Source: Gibbula magus
Taxonomy: Eukaryota; Mollusca; Gastropoda; Trochida; Trochidae
Reading direction: 5' to 3'
NCBI GenBank assembly: GCA_936450465.1
Contig: OW388300.1
Coordinates: forward strand, 42,936,358-43,000,357
Length of the DNA: 64,000 nucleotides
Below are positions 23,034 to 35,190 of the stretch, piece by piece. The notes under the pieces are model-generated. The model was not told the origin of the DNA and did no database searches. It was given only the letters and a program-made list of their open reading frames with translations. Position numbers and translations under genes: made by a program. The stretch's first letter is position 1, and each line of letters starts with the position of its first letter.

Positions 23034-24608
23034 CTGAAAGAGTTCATAGCAGATAAGATAGACACTCAAGAGAAATCTGAGAATCCTTGTAATACAAGTG
23101 ACATGGTACATATCATAACTATACAATTTGTAAAAGATTTGGTATTGATTTGTAATAAATGAAATATAATGAATTGTTAACAGTTTTTATAAGTAATGTA
23201 CCATGAAGTTTTTCAATGAAAGGACTTAAAGTATATTATAATATTCAAATTCATTCATGCCTACATATACATACATATGCAAACTTACGGTATATTAGAA
23301 CAGCTTTGAATTTACGTGATACTTTTTTATGATGATAACAATCTTAAAATATGTAAGATGCAAAAACTACTTCAATCTGGCAGTCCTCGATTAGACTCTT
23401 TTTGAGAAATAATTAATGTAATAAAACCTCAAGGATGAGAAGGTAAAAGATTATTTTTTCATTCTTTAACAAATAAAATGTTTGGAATTCTTATAGATTT
23501 CAAAAAGCAGCTACCAAGGACTGTCATTAACCCATGTATGAGTAAACGAGGTCTATCTGACCCAAGTTGTATGTTTTTGACCTTTACATAAAAATAAGGT
23601 TTTATGATTTAACCTGGTTTTGTATATTCTGAAATGAGTCATATTTACATAAGAATTGTATTGACAAGTATATTTTGAAAAGATGTACACAATGTTTAAT
23701 TCACAACCCCATAACCACATTATTGGCCAAGCGTTATTTAATTTCACAAATAGAATATATTCCCTCACAATTTTAATCATAAAACTTGATTATGCCTTTG
23801 ATTTTTAAACCAAAACATTTCATGAAAAGGATATTTGGGTTCAATGACGCCCAACGTCAAGAAAAGATAAATAACACTGACCTACTCATACAATTTTCAA
23901 AAATAAAATCTCAATAGAATTTGTTTGGTCGGGGTCATTTAAATTTATCCGTATTATTTCCAAAATAAGTTTAGTAAAACGTTGGCACCGGTGTAGTGAG
24001 CCTTTAATGCCATCAGTGATAACAATTCTGTGGGGTCTGTTAGACCCCAATGGTAGTTACAGCTGCTTAACAAAAGTTTAATTCACATTTTGAATGATAA
24101 CAGATGAAATACCTACTCAATGAGGAAGTGTTTTGTTATTAAAATGAATACTTTTACTGTTCATATAGCCCGGTAGTTAGATACTACCTCAGTATTTATT
24201 ACTCTTTCCTTAAATCATGTTTGATATATTAAAATGATACCTTATCTTCAGTAAAACCATCAGTGTCAATTATTGAGAAACATTCTGAATGTCAGGCATC
24301 CCATAAAAATAATTCCTGATTATCCGTAGACCATCACAAAGTTTCTTTTAAATGTGTGTTTTACCTTCTGTGTCTCTCTACACATTTTTATTTTATCATT
24401 TGGTAAAGCACAATGAATTTTTGATTGTTACTCTTATATGGTGTCAGGTTTCAAATGTCCTTTTTTTGAAAGTCAATAAAAACATCAGCATAACAATTAA
24501 TCCAAAGTGATATTTATGTAATTATATGAATATATAAATAAAATAAGATTTAGCTCTGCTGACCTAAATTTCAAGCATCTTGTCAGTTCTTTGAAATATC
24601 ATTATCAA
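23034..24608 (-). other. Probable 5' UTR intron; nothing else seen
   Basis: AT-rich sequence between coding exon 1 and duplication copy B. No exon, repeat family or strong motif was recognised. Confidence 0.45.
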
Positions 24609-24857
24609 TTAGAAATGCAATTTTTTTCGGATAATGATCCTACCTTTCAAAGGAAATGGTCTGGTCTATTTTAAAGTTAAAAAACTGAGTACCTCTCTTA
24701 GCACTCTTTCACTTTTTGCACCTTCTATTCACCTATCACCTATCACTTCCACTTTCTTTCTATCTGGTTGTTGTTAACTTTAATACTGACACATGGATAA
24801 TACCTGCAATGTTGCCAATATACCATACCATGTACCGTTTTTCTGCAATAACATCAA

Positions 24858-24864
<7 letters not shown>

Positions 24865-24896
<32 letters not shown>
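24865..24896. repeat. TA microsatellite (short allele, copy B)
   Basis: About 16 TA units at the position matching the 140-bp TA tract of copy A. Confidence 0.95.
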
Positions 24897-24899
<3 letters not shown>

Positions 24900-25487
24900 G
24901 GTTCTGTAGATGAGTTTAAAGAAGATTTTGTTTTACTTTTTTGGAGAATGACATAGTTAAATATCCATATCAGAGCCTTTAAGAGGTCAATGTTTGTGCT
25001 ACCTTACATAATTATCTTACAGCATGAGAATAGACTATAACTGATAATAAGAGGCTGTGAGAAATACATCATTAGGATTTAGTTTTGCTAAATATCCCAA
25101 CTGCAGGAAAACCACATAAGGTTTGGCAGACTAAGAAACTTAATACTGCCAGATATCGATTTTCAGAAAACAGAGGCTTATCGACATATTTGATATTCTG
25201 AAAATTTTATGGAAGACTATGACCAACCTAGTGTGTATGCAAAATTTTCAAGTGGCAATCTTAGAAAATTCAAACAATTTAGACAGTTGTTCCCTATTCC
25301 TGTTATAAATCAACACCTGAAGACAGCATCTAGAAAAAAGTAAAATCTTTGGTAAAAGGAATTTTTAAAACTACTTCTCTGTTGAAAGTAATCCTTTTTC
25401 AGAAGTTTCATTAAGAATTGAATTTTCTTTACTTAGTCATACAAGGGTTAAGGAAACAGAAAACTAAAACTTGTACTTCAAACTTAC

Positions 25488-25776
25488 TTAGAGCATTCAA
25501 ATTATAGTTGAAAACACATCATGAATGAAACCAGGCAGTGGTTTATCAAATATGACACATTTCAAATGTGAAAAACTGTTGTACAACAAATGACGTGAAA
25601 CTGTATATTCATGTTGGCATAGAAAGATGACAACAATATGGTGTGGCAACTTTTTACCAACATATGCACAAGGACAAGAACATTGTAATCTGCTTAGAAT
25701 AAGCCTATCAAATTCCATAAAACTAGATTCATTGAAAAACAAAAATGTTCCAATTGGTTCCATTTTTCTTCATTGG
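25488..25776 (-). other. Exon-like segment with an 88-codon ORF (copy B)
   Basis: Same splice borders and translation as 2,771-3,059: T-rich TTTCAG acceptor, GTAAGT donor, ATG at 25,763 and TGA at 25,497. Here it lies between the probable promoter or first exon (27,194) and coding exon 1 of the large gene (23,033) on the same strand, so an alternative untranslated exon is the simplest reading. If included it would place an 88-codon upstream ORF in the leader. No protein family recognised. Confidence 0.35.
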
Positions 25777-25939
25777 CTGAAAGTAAAAAAAAAAAAGCAA
25801 AACTAATTTTGGTAGAGAAAAATATCGTTTAGTTAATAATTCTTATACATTATTATAAATCAAATGAAACCCAAAATATTTTCGTGAAAACATATGTATT
25901 ATAAAATGGAGTAAAGCTTTTGCAACCAAATTCCAAAGT

Positions 25940-26560
25940 CCATAAATGTGTGTCTATTTGTCCAAACATTGCGTCTTAAGTCAATAATCCGAACAAAAAA
26001 GGAATTAGAATATGGTATTTACTTAGAGTTTGTAGGTCCAATATGTGAGTCTATATGTGTCCAAACACTGCTTTTTCATTCAATACTAGCATAAAAACAC
26101 TTTTAAAAATTACATCTACAGTGAGATTCTAGGTCCACAACTGTGTGTCTATTTGTCCAAACACTGTCTGTCTTCAGTCAATAATTAAAGAAAAATAAAT
26201 ACAGATATTGAACTAAAGTGAGTTTCTAGGTCCACAACTGTGTGTCTATTTGTCCAAACACTGTGTGTCTTCAGTCAATAATAAAAGAAAAATAAATACA
26301 GACATTGAACTTAAGTGAGGTTCTAGGTCCACAACTGTGTGTGTCTATTTGTCCAAACACTGTCTGTCTTCAGTCAATAATTAAAGAAAAATAAATACAG
26401 ACATTGAACTTAAGTGAGTTTCTAGGTCCACAACTGTGTGTCTATTTGTCCAAACACTGTCTGTCTTCAGTCAATAATTAAAGAAAAATAAATACAGACA
26501 TTGAACTTAAGTGAATTTCTAGGTCAGAAACTGTGTGTCTATTTGTCCAAACACTGTGTG
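25940..26560. repeat. Satellite units, older subfamily (copy B, part 1)
   Basis: About six units containing TCTATTTGTCCAAACACTG and TTCTAGGTCCACAACTG with the CTGTCTTCAGTCAATAA spacer variant. More decayed single units occur at about 26,760-26,830, 26,890-26,920 and 27,620-27,770, showing that the repeat is old here. Confidence 0.88.
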
Positions 26561-27193
26561 TCAATTATAACATATCATATATAAAGAGTCCAGTTTTCAA
26601 GTCAATAAAATCTATTTATATACAGTGCATCTTCCATCAATACATATTTATATATAAAGAATCAGAGGAATGGTACCTAGTGTGAGTTATTGTCTTTTTT
26701 TGTAAAACAGTCTTCTGTCTATATTCAAATAAAAGTAACTGTGTGCATGTTTTACATTGAGTGTTTAGGTCCATAAATGTATATTTCTATTTGTCCAAAC
26801 ACAATGTGTCTCCCAACACTATTCAAATAAAAAAAATCTGAGAAATGGCATTTTAGAGCATTTCTATGTTCAAAAACTTTTATGTGAGTCTATTTGTCCA
26901 AACACGGTGCATCTTCATTCAATATTCAAACAAGTACCTAAATTTCTTTTTCAAGCCCATAAGTATTTGTTTATATCTTTTTCATTATGATGGCTATTAT
27001 TGTTATAGCTATTCACACTGAATTGTAATTTCCATTAATAATATCTGAATTTGTTATGCAAACATCATTTACTATTATCACATATTTTAAAGTTCTCCAT
27101 TAGATATAATCAATCAAATATTAACATATAAAAGAGCAAAACACAGCATTAAATAAATTTAAAATTTTGAAAGACAATACAAAGCCAACTTAC

Positions 27194-27302
27194 CTTCTTT
27201 CCAGTTCCTAGCAAATGTCAAGACATGTGTTCAGCCAGTTGAGCAAAAAATATATAAGTCTTCTGATTGGCTACTTCATTTGTTCATCTTCGTTTTGATT
27301 GG
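27194..27302 (-). promoter_or_regulatory. Probable promoter and noncoding first exon of the large gene
   Basis: On the minus strand, two CCAAT boxes (27,298-27,302 and 27,266-27,270) are followed by a TATA box (TTATATAT, about 27,251-27,258). About 50 bases later there is a very strong donor, GAAAGAAG-GTAAGT, after 27,194. A first exon of about 30 bases starting near 27,225 would splice to 23,033. The joined leader reads an in-frame TAG before the ATG, so it is untranslated. Only copy B of the duplication contains this segment. Alternatively it drives another minus-strand transcript. Confidence 0.5.
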
Positions 27303-28639
27303 TAACAGATCATGAATTTCATCAAGAACCCCCAACTGAGTCACATGATCTAGAAATTGTCAAGGACACTGACTTTGCAAACTATGTGAAGAATGTGAAA
27401 ATGTTGCTGTAGATCAAAAGAGTAGATTAAATCAAAGGAAGAAATTATTACAATGTATTGTCTTGAACATCAAACCAATATATGATTGGCAGTATAATTT
27501 TCTTTAAAAAAGTATGCTTTTAAGTTTTAGAACTTATAAAGTTTATTTATGATCAAAAACATTTGTTGAAAATTAGAGATAGTACATTTAGTTAAAAAAC
27601 GCAATAGAGATTTGGTATATATGCATAAATCTGTTTCTAATTGTCCAAACATTGTGTGTCTTCAGTCAGTACTGACAAAAGAATAAGAAAATGGTATCTT
27701 CTATGACAGTTCATGTCCATAACTGTGTGTCTATTTGTCCAAACAGTAGTCATCTGTAGTCAATTCTAAGCTGTTCTGGAGAAGTAAGAAAAGTTTATGT
27801 ACGACAGCAATCTTGCATTTCAGCTCAAAATAAACGTCTATTGGAGGAAATATGGTAACATTCAGTCATGTAGGTACTTCATAGAAAAGAAAGTAGACTG
27901 TTAATAAACAATGTAAACTCTTGGGCAATTTTCAGATAATTTTTGCAGCTTTAAAAAGAAAACCACTTGAAGGCATTTAATTTGGCGATCAAGTTCGAAA
28001 ATTTATTGTATTAATAAGATATAGTGAAATCAAATCACCAAAACCATCGGGTGTCTATGTATTTCCCCAATGAAGGCTGAAACCAAATTTTAAGAAATCC
28101 TGGAAACAACAAACAAGACTATAAAACAGGACAAATATAAAGTATTTTCATTGTTTATTACGAAAAACACAAGACGTTATATCCAGCTATATAAGACTTA
28201 AAATATACCACAAAGGCAGTGAACAAGTAATTAAAAGAAGAAAACTAGGTGCAACTACAAATGACCTTTCAAATAGGATAAGAAAACATTATTATTTTTC
28301 CAGAAAGAGCTGCTCCCAGATCAATGATAATGATAGTAAAAAGAAAAGTAACAAATGACATTTCACTATGCTCATGGTTTAAGCGCTACTTTCATAATTA
28401 TGTCATCAGATTTGATTATTTACAGATAACTCAAGCTAAGATCAGACTCATCAAAATACACTTCAAAGTAAAAGGTGTACTTGTGTACAAAACAGTATTC
28501 CAGTGGAAAAGCTTTATTGTCAATTGCAGATATATTATTAGTCCTTGATTTCTCATCATATTTAAGAATAAAGTAACTAACATAACATAATGTAATATTG
28601 AAGTATTCTTTCAACAATATCATTGTTCTAAATTAGCAT

Positions 28640-28885
28640 AAGTATATATAAACACTGTCTGTCTTCAGTCAATAATTAAAGAAAAATAGATACAGACATT
28701 GAACTTAAGTGAGTTTCTAGGTCCACAACTGTGTGTGTCTATTTGTCCAAACACTGTCTGTCTTCAGTCAATAATAAAAGAAAAATAAATACAGACTTTG
28801 AACTTAAGTGAGTTTCTAGGTCCACAACTGTGTGTGTCTATTTGTCCAAACACTGTCTGTCTTCAGTCAATAATAATTAATTAAA
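28640..28885. repeat. Satellite units, older subfamily (copy B, part 2)
   Basis: Two to three units matching those at about 3,540-3,760 of copy A. The A and B alignments rejoin here after the B-only 2 kb, which places the deletion breakpoint of copy A inside satellite units. Confidence 0.88.
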
Positions 28886-29069
28886 AGAAATACAGATATT
28901 GGATCTACAGTGAGTTTCCATTTGGGAGATTTTGCAACATATATAATATCATTGTTCTAAATTAGCATAAGTATTTTGGCTTATACAAACAATGTCTGCA
29001 ATCAAAAGATTTCAACTGTAAGAAAAACAAGGAGAAATTTGATAGACAACAATGACTTTCTTGTCATTT

Positions 29070-29414
29070 TTAGTCTGTGGAATAATTCATGTCCATGTAA
29101 TCGTCATCCCCTTTTGCATAAGTTACTTTGCCTCTCTTTCCCCTCACTACTGCAGTAGAACCCAGGTTAAGTTTTTTCAGGTCGTGTTCAACTTTAATCA
29201 TCCTTGCTTTCAGTGAGAACCTATTTCCCATTTCCTGCTCCATGCGCAAAAGTCTCTCTTCACACATAGGGTGCCTTGATAGTGTTTTCTCCATTTGGGA
29301 GATTTTGCACTGAGCCCTATACAGACTGGTTCTAAGCATTTCTATCTCTCTTCTTGAACACTCCAAACTTGTTGACAAATCTTCAATGGTTTCTTTAGAA
29401 TTGCAAAGACCCAT
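29070..29414 (-). CDS. Small coiled-coil protein with N-myristoylation motif (copy B)
   Basis: A 114-codon ORF identical in translation to 3,958-4,302: MGLCNSK start in an ACCATGG context, a Glu/Lys/Leu-rich helical middle with a CEERLLRMEQEM segment, a basic RGKRGK patch and an acidic Asp-rich end. It lies about 1.8 kb upstream of the probable promoter of the large gene, on the same strand. Gly2 fits N-myristoylation and Cys4 could add palmitate, which suggests a membrane-tethered coiled coil. The function is not recognised. Intact frames in both copies are compatible with selection, but also with very recent duplication. Confidence 0.55.
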   Translation of the reverse strand: MGLCNSKETIEDLSTSLECSRREIEMLRTSLYRAQCKISQMEKTLSRHPMCEERLLRMEQEMGNRFSLKARMIKVEHDLKKLNLGSTAVVRGKRGKVTYAKGDDDYMDMNYSTD

Positions 29415-30125
29415 GGTAGAATCAGAAGACCACACCAGTTTAAACTAGTTTTGTTTCCCACAATTCTTTGCATAAACCATAAACATAAACTTGGACATTT
29501 ATGAACACTTACTCAAAAGCCCTGCCTCAAACTGAAACTTAAGACGGAAATCATATCTACAGCAAGATACCAATTCTTCAAGATTGAATAGAGCCCCATC
29601 AATGTAATGCAACAATAACTAGATCTCTCTGGCTCTGAGACATTTTTTTGTAAAATCTAGAGATGAATTAATGCAATGTGTTAATATGTCCAGACAAGTG
29701 TCAAATGTTAAAATCAATGCGTGTCTAAATCTGTTTGCTTCAATATTTGAATACAAGATATTGTCCCCTGTACATTGGTCATTTTCAAAATTGCTAGGAT
29801 TTTATTTTTCAAATTTTAAAACTTCCTTAAAATTTTTTTATGCAGATGACTCACAAACACTTTATCATCAAATATATATAAAATAGACTCAAAAGCATCG
29901 GTGACCTTTTAATTGGCATAATTTTATAACTAATTAATATTGGAGGAATATGTCGATCCTGACCATTTAACACCAAAATTCAGATACATCTGTTATTATT
30001 GCGTGTAGTTTAAGTTGTAATAATGCAAGTTTCATTTTTTTAAGTAATATATTTGTAAAAAAACATAAAAACAAAAGTATGTTTCTAACATATCAATATC
30101 TATTTAGTTATCAGTATATAAAATT

Positions 30126-32785
30126 GTGTCTATTTGTCCAAACACTGTGTGTGAATTAGTCAATGATTAAAGAAAAAGAAATACAGATATTGGATCTACA
30201 GTGAGTTTCTAGGTCCACAACTGTGTGTCTATTTGTCCAAACACTGCGTGTCAATTAGTCAATAATTAAAGAAAAAGAAATACAGATATTGGATCTACAG
30301 TGAGTTTCTAGGTCCACAACTGTGTGTCTATTTGTCCAAACACTGCGTGTCAATTAGTCAATAATTAAAGAAAAAGAAATACAGATATTGGATCTACAGT
30401 GAGTTTCTAGGTCCACAACTGTGTGTCTATTTGTCCAAACACTGCGTGTCAATTAGTCAATAATTAAAGAAAAAGAAATACAGATATTGGATCTACAGTG
30501 AGTTTCTAGGTCCACAACTGTGTGTCTATTTGTCCAAACACTGCGTGTCAATTAGTCAATAATTAAAGAAAAAGAAATACAGATATTGGATCTACAGTGA
30601 GTTTCTAGGTCCACAACTGTGTGTCTATTTGTCCAAACACTGCGTGTCAATTAGTCAATAATTAAAGAAAAAGAAATACAGATATTGGATCTACAGTGAG
30701 TTTCTAGGTCCACAACTGTGTGTCTATTTGTCCAAACACTGCGTGTCAATTAGTCAATAATTAAAGAAAAAGAAATACAGATATTGGATCTACAGTGAGT
30801 TTCTAGGTCCACAACTGTGTGTCTATTTGTCCAAACACTGCGTGTCAATTAGTCAATAATTAAAGAAAAAGAAATACAGATATTGGATCTACAGTGAGTT
30901 TCTAGGTCCACAACTGTGTGTCTATTTGTCCAAACACTGTGTGTCAATTAGTCAATAATTAAAGAAATACTGATATTGGATCTACAGTGAGTTTCTAGGT
31001 CCACAACTGTGTGTCTATTTGTCCACACACTGCGTGTCAATTAGTCAATAAATAAAGAAAAAGAAATACAGATATTGGATCTACAGTGAGTTTCTAGGTC
31101 CACAACTGTGTGTCTATTTGTCCACACACTGCGTGTCAATTAGTCAATAATTAAAGAAAAAGAAATACAGATATTGGATCTACAGTGAGTTTCTAGGTCC
31201 ACAACTGTGTGTCTATTTGTCCACACACTGCGTGTCAATTAGTTAATAATTAAAGAAAAAGAAATACAGATATTGGATCTACAGTGAGTTTCTAGGTCCA
31301 CAACTGTGTGTCTATTTGTCCAAACACTGCGTGTCAATTAGTCAATAATTAAAGAAAAAGAAATACAGATATTGGATCTACAGTGAGTTTCTAGGTCCAC
31401 AACTGTGTGTCTATTTGTCCAAACACTGCGTGTCAATTAGTCAATAATTAAAGAAATACAGATATTGGATCTACAGTGAGTTTCTAGGTCCACAACTGTG
31501 TGTCTATTTATCAAAACACTGTGTGTCAATTAGTCAATAATTAAAGAAATACAGATATTGGATCTACAGTGAGTTTCTAGGTCCACAACTGTTTGTCAAT
31601 TGTCAAGACACTGTGTGTCAATTAGTCAATAATTAAAGAAATACAGATATTGGATCTACAGTGAGTTTCTAGGTCCACAACTGTGTGTCTATTTGTCCAC
31701 ACACTGCGTGTCAATTAGTCAATAATTAAAGAAAAAGAAATACAGATATTGGATCTACAGTGAGTTTCTAGGTCCACAACTGTGTGTCTATTTGTCCGAA
31801 CACTGCGTGTCAATTAGTCAATAATTAAAGAAAAAGAAATACAGATATTGGATCTACAGTGAGTTTCTAGGTCCACAACTGTGTGTCTATTTATCAAAAC
31901 ACTGTGTGTCAATTAGTCAATAATTAAAGAAAAAGAAATACAGATATTGGATCTACAGTGAGTTTCTAGGTCCACAACTGTGTGTCTATTTATCAAAACA
32001 CTGTGTGTCAATTAGTCAATAATTAAAGAAATACAGATATTGGATCTACAGTGAGTTTCTAGGTCCACAACTGTTTGTCAATTGTCAAGACACTGTGTGT
32101 CAATTAGTCAATAATTAAAGAAATACAGATATTGGATCTACAGTGAGTTTCTAGGTCCACAACTGTGTGTCTATTTGTCCAAACACTGCGTGTCAATTAG
32201 TCAATAATTAAAGAAAAAGAAATACAGATATTGGATCAACAGTGAGTTTCTAGGTCCACAACTGTGTGTCTATTTGTCCAAACACTGTGTGTCAATTAGT
32301 CAATAATTAAAGAAATACAGATATTGGATCTACAGTGAGTTTCTAGGTCCACAACTGTGTGTCTATTTGTCCAAACACTGCGTGTCAATTAGTCAATAAT
32401 TAAAGAAAAAGAAATACAGATATTGGATCTACAGTGAGTTTCTAGGTCCACAACTGTGTGTCTATTTGTCCAAACACTGCGTGTCAATTAGTCAATAATT
32501 AAAGAAAAAGAAATACAGATATTGGATCTACAGTGAGTTTCTAGGTCCACAACTGTGTGTCTATTTGTCCAAACACTGCGTGTCAATTAGTCAATAATTA
32601 AAGAAAAAGAAATACAGATATTGGATCTACAGTGAGTTTCTAGGTCCACAACTGTGTGTCTATTTGTCCAAACACTGTGTGTCAATTAGTCAATAATTAA
32701 AGAAATACAGATATTGGATCTAAAGTGAGTTTCTAGGTCCACAACTGTGTGTCTATTTGTCCACACACTGTGTGCCAATAATTAA
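30126..32785. repeat. Tandem satellite array, about 27 units of 93/99 bp
   Basis: Head-to-tail units with the order TCTATTTGTCCAAACACTG, GTGTCAATTAGTCAATAATT, AAAGAAATACAGATATTGG, TACAGTGAGTTTCTAGGTCC. Most units are 99 bp; several are 93 bp, having lost one GAAAAA. Rare variants (TTTATCAAAACACTG; TTTGTCAATTGTCAAGAC) recur together at a 482-bp interval (31,496 and 31,978), showing a five-unit higher-order duplication. No open frame spans the units. Confidence 0.97.
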
Positions 32786-33155
32786 GGTAGCATTAGTGGA
32801 AAGTCAAATGATGGCACTAGGGTTAACTTTAGTGTTGTTTTGTGGAACAGGACCCTTGTGACCTATTTCAGATACAATATCTGATTGTTTTTCATTAATT
32901 ATTGACACATAGTTCTTACCCACAAATTCATTGAAACATAGACCTTGTGAGCATGTCTTTATATGTCAATGTATATAAGTATTTATGTATTATAGCTGAT
33001 AGCTTCACTTTTTTCTGTTTTAGCCTATTAACAAATTAAAAACCAAAGCAATAACTTTCACTCACTCGGAATAGCTCCCTGAGGAGTTTGTTCCAGAGAT
33101 TTGTAGTTGACATGTGCCAGTGTCCGCTCCTCCCTACTTGGTGTAACAATGATTA
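32786..33155. other. Spacer; nothing recognised
   Basis: AT-rich sequence between two tandem arrays, without an exon or repeat that I can identify. Confidence 0.5.
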
Positions 33156-33235
33156 ATTAAACATTAAACATACCTGAATTGTACTGGTGTGTTTTTCGAT
33201 TAATAATGAATCTTGAAACATTGAAATTTAAATTG

Positions 33236-33620
33236 TCCAAAAAAGACACATTAAAACATGGACAATTAGTCACATTAATATGTCCAGAAAGTTTAATGTA
33301 ACCACATAAATTGTCCAAGAAAGACACTTTAAAACATGGACAAATAGTCACATTAATATGTCCAGAAGGTTTAATGTAACCACATAAATTGTCCAAGAAA
33401 GGCACATTAAAACATGGACAAATAGTCACATTAATATGTCCAGAAGGTTTAATGTAACCACATAAATTGTCCAAGAAAGGTACATTAAAACATGGACAAA
33501 TAGTCACATTAATATGTCCAGAAGGTTTAATGTAACCACATAAATTGTCCAAGAAAGGCACATTAAAACATGGACAAATAGTCACATTAATATGTCCAAG
33601 TTCCTGGCAAGTCACACAAT
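33236..33620. repeat. 78-bp minisatellite, about 4.7 units
   Basis: Units share CATTAATATGTCCAGAAGG, AACCACATAAATTGTCC and AAACATGGACAAATAGTC. The unit length is a multiple of three, so the minus strand reads 160 codons with a 26-residue repeat (GHINVTICPCFN...). There is no splice or promoter context and the frame is explained by the repeat, so I do not call a gene. Confidence 0.93.
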
Positions 33621-33719
33621 GTATCATCCGTAAGAACACCTTTTTTCATATATATATAACAGCCACACAAATTTGCATTTTAGGTGTCTAGCCACACAAT
33701 AAAATATGCCACATGATGT

Positions 33720-35190
33720 ATCATCCGTGGGTCCTTGCGTCCATCCGTCCATCCGTCCATCCGTCCATCCGTCCATCCGTAAACTTTTCGCTTTTTCGAC
33801 TTCTTCTCCAGAACCAACGACTCCACAGAGCTGAAATTTTATGTGCAGACTCCTTGGCCCATGGGGATTCTAAATTGTAGATTTCATGACCCCGTGACCC
33901 CAAATGTGGTCACAGGGGTCACATCCTTAAAAACCTATTTTAATCTTCTTCTCCAGTTTCAAATGCTCTAGAAAGCTGAAAAACTGTGTGCAGACTCCTT
34001 GGCCCATGGGGATTCTAAATTGTAGATTGTGTGACCCCGTGACCCCAAATGGGGTCACAGGGGTCACATCCTTAAAAACCTATTTTCATCTTCTTCTCCA
34101 GTTCGAAATGCTCTAGAGAGCTGAAAAATTGTGTGCAGACTCCTTCGCCCATGGGGATTCTAAATTGTAGATTTCGTGACCCCGTGACCCCAAATGGGGT
34201 CACAGAGGTCACATCTTTAAAAACCTATTTTCATCTTCTTATCCAGTTCCAAAAGGTCTAGAGAGCTGAAAAGTTGTGTGCAGACTCCTTGGCCCATGGG
34301 GATTCTAAATTGTAGATTTCGTGACCCCGTGACCCCAAATGGGGTCACAGGGGTCACATCCTTAAAAAGCTATTTTCATCTTCTTCTCCAGTTCCAAAAG
34401 GTCTAGAGAGCTGAAAAGTTGTGTGAAGACTCCTTGGCCAATGGGGATTGTAAATTGTAGATCTCGTGACCCCGTGACCCCAAATGGGTCACGGGTCACA
34501 TCGTTACAAACCTATTTTCATCTTCTTCTCCACCTCAAAAAGGTCTAGAGAGCTAAAGATGTTCTGTGCAGACTCCTTGGCCAATAGGGATTCTAAATTG
34601 TAGATTTCGTGACCCCGTGACCCCAAATGGGGTCACAGGGGTCACATCCTTAAAAACCTATTTTCATCTTCTTCTCCAGTTCCAAAAGGTCTAGAGAGCT
34701 GAAAAGTTGTGTGCAGACTCCTTGGCCCATGGGGATTCTAAATTGTAGATTTCGTGACCCCGTGACCCCAAATGGGGTCACAGGGGTCACATCCTTAAAA
34801 ACCTATTTTCATCTTCTTCTCCAGTTCAAAAAGGTCTAGAGAGCTGAAAAGTTGTGTGAAGACTCCTTGGCCAATGGGGATTGTAAATTGTAGATCTCGT
34901 GACCCCGTGACCCCAATCTAGGTCACGGGTCATGACCCAAAAACTTATTTTCATCTTTATCTCAAGTATGTAAAGCTCTAGAAAGGTGAAATGTTGTGTA
35001 GAGACTCTTTGGTCAAAGGTGATTCTTAATTGTAGGATTGGTGGACTCCAAATATGGGTCACAGGGGTCATGATCTAAAAACCTATTTTTTGCTTGTTAA
35101 CAATGTATTACTTGAGATAACGTAGATATTCAACCTAAGATAATAAATCAATGAAATCCTGATGAGCTACAGAGCCCATGGCTCTATTTT
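33720..35190. repeat. Dispersed repeat with internal 145-bp tandem array (about 9 units)
   Basis: It starts with a CCATCCGT run, then TTTTTCGACTTCTTCTCCAG. A 145-bp unit is repeated from about 33,845 to 35,070: CAGACTCCTTGGCCCATGG, TTCTAAATTGTAGATT, GTGACCCCGTGACCCCAAAT, GGGGTCACA, CTATTTTCATCTTCTTCTCC. It ends with GATGAGCTACAGAGCCCATG, matching the end of the element at 42,723-43,065. Measured spacings are 145 bp for most units, 143 and about 141 for two. This is a non-coding dispersed element whose core has amplified. Confidence 0.93.

Larger units (their letters stand above)
24609..29905. repeat. Segmental duplication, copy B (5.3 kb)
   Basis: Direct counterpart of 1,781-4,794. Copy B keeps about 2 kb between satellite units (roughly 26,560-28,640) that copy A lacks; this segment includes old satellite fragments and the probable promoter at 27.25 kb. 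B therefore looks like the ancestral arrangement and A like a derived copy shortened by recombination between satellite units. The translations of both shared ORFs are identical between copies, so the duplication is recent or is maintained by gene conversion. Confidence 0.9.

Noticed and set aside
30126..32785. CRISPR-like regular repeat-spacer pattern
   Set aside because: The whole unit is repeated with no unique spacers, and the window is eukaryotic; it is an ordinary satellite.
33157..33639. 160-codon frame with 26-residue repeat
   Set aside because: Explained by the 78-bp minisatellite; no promoter, splice or family support.
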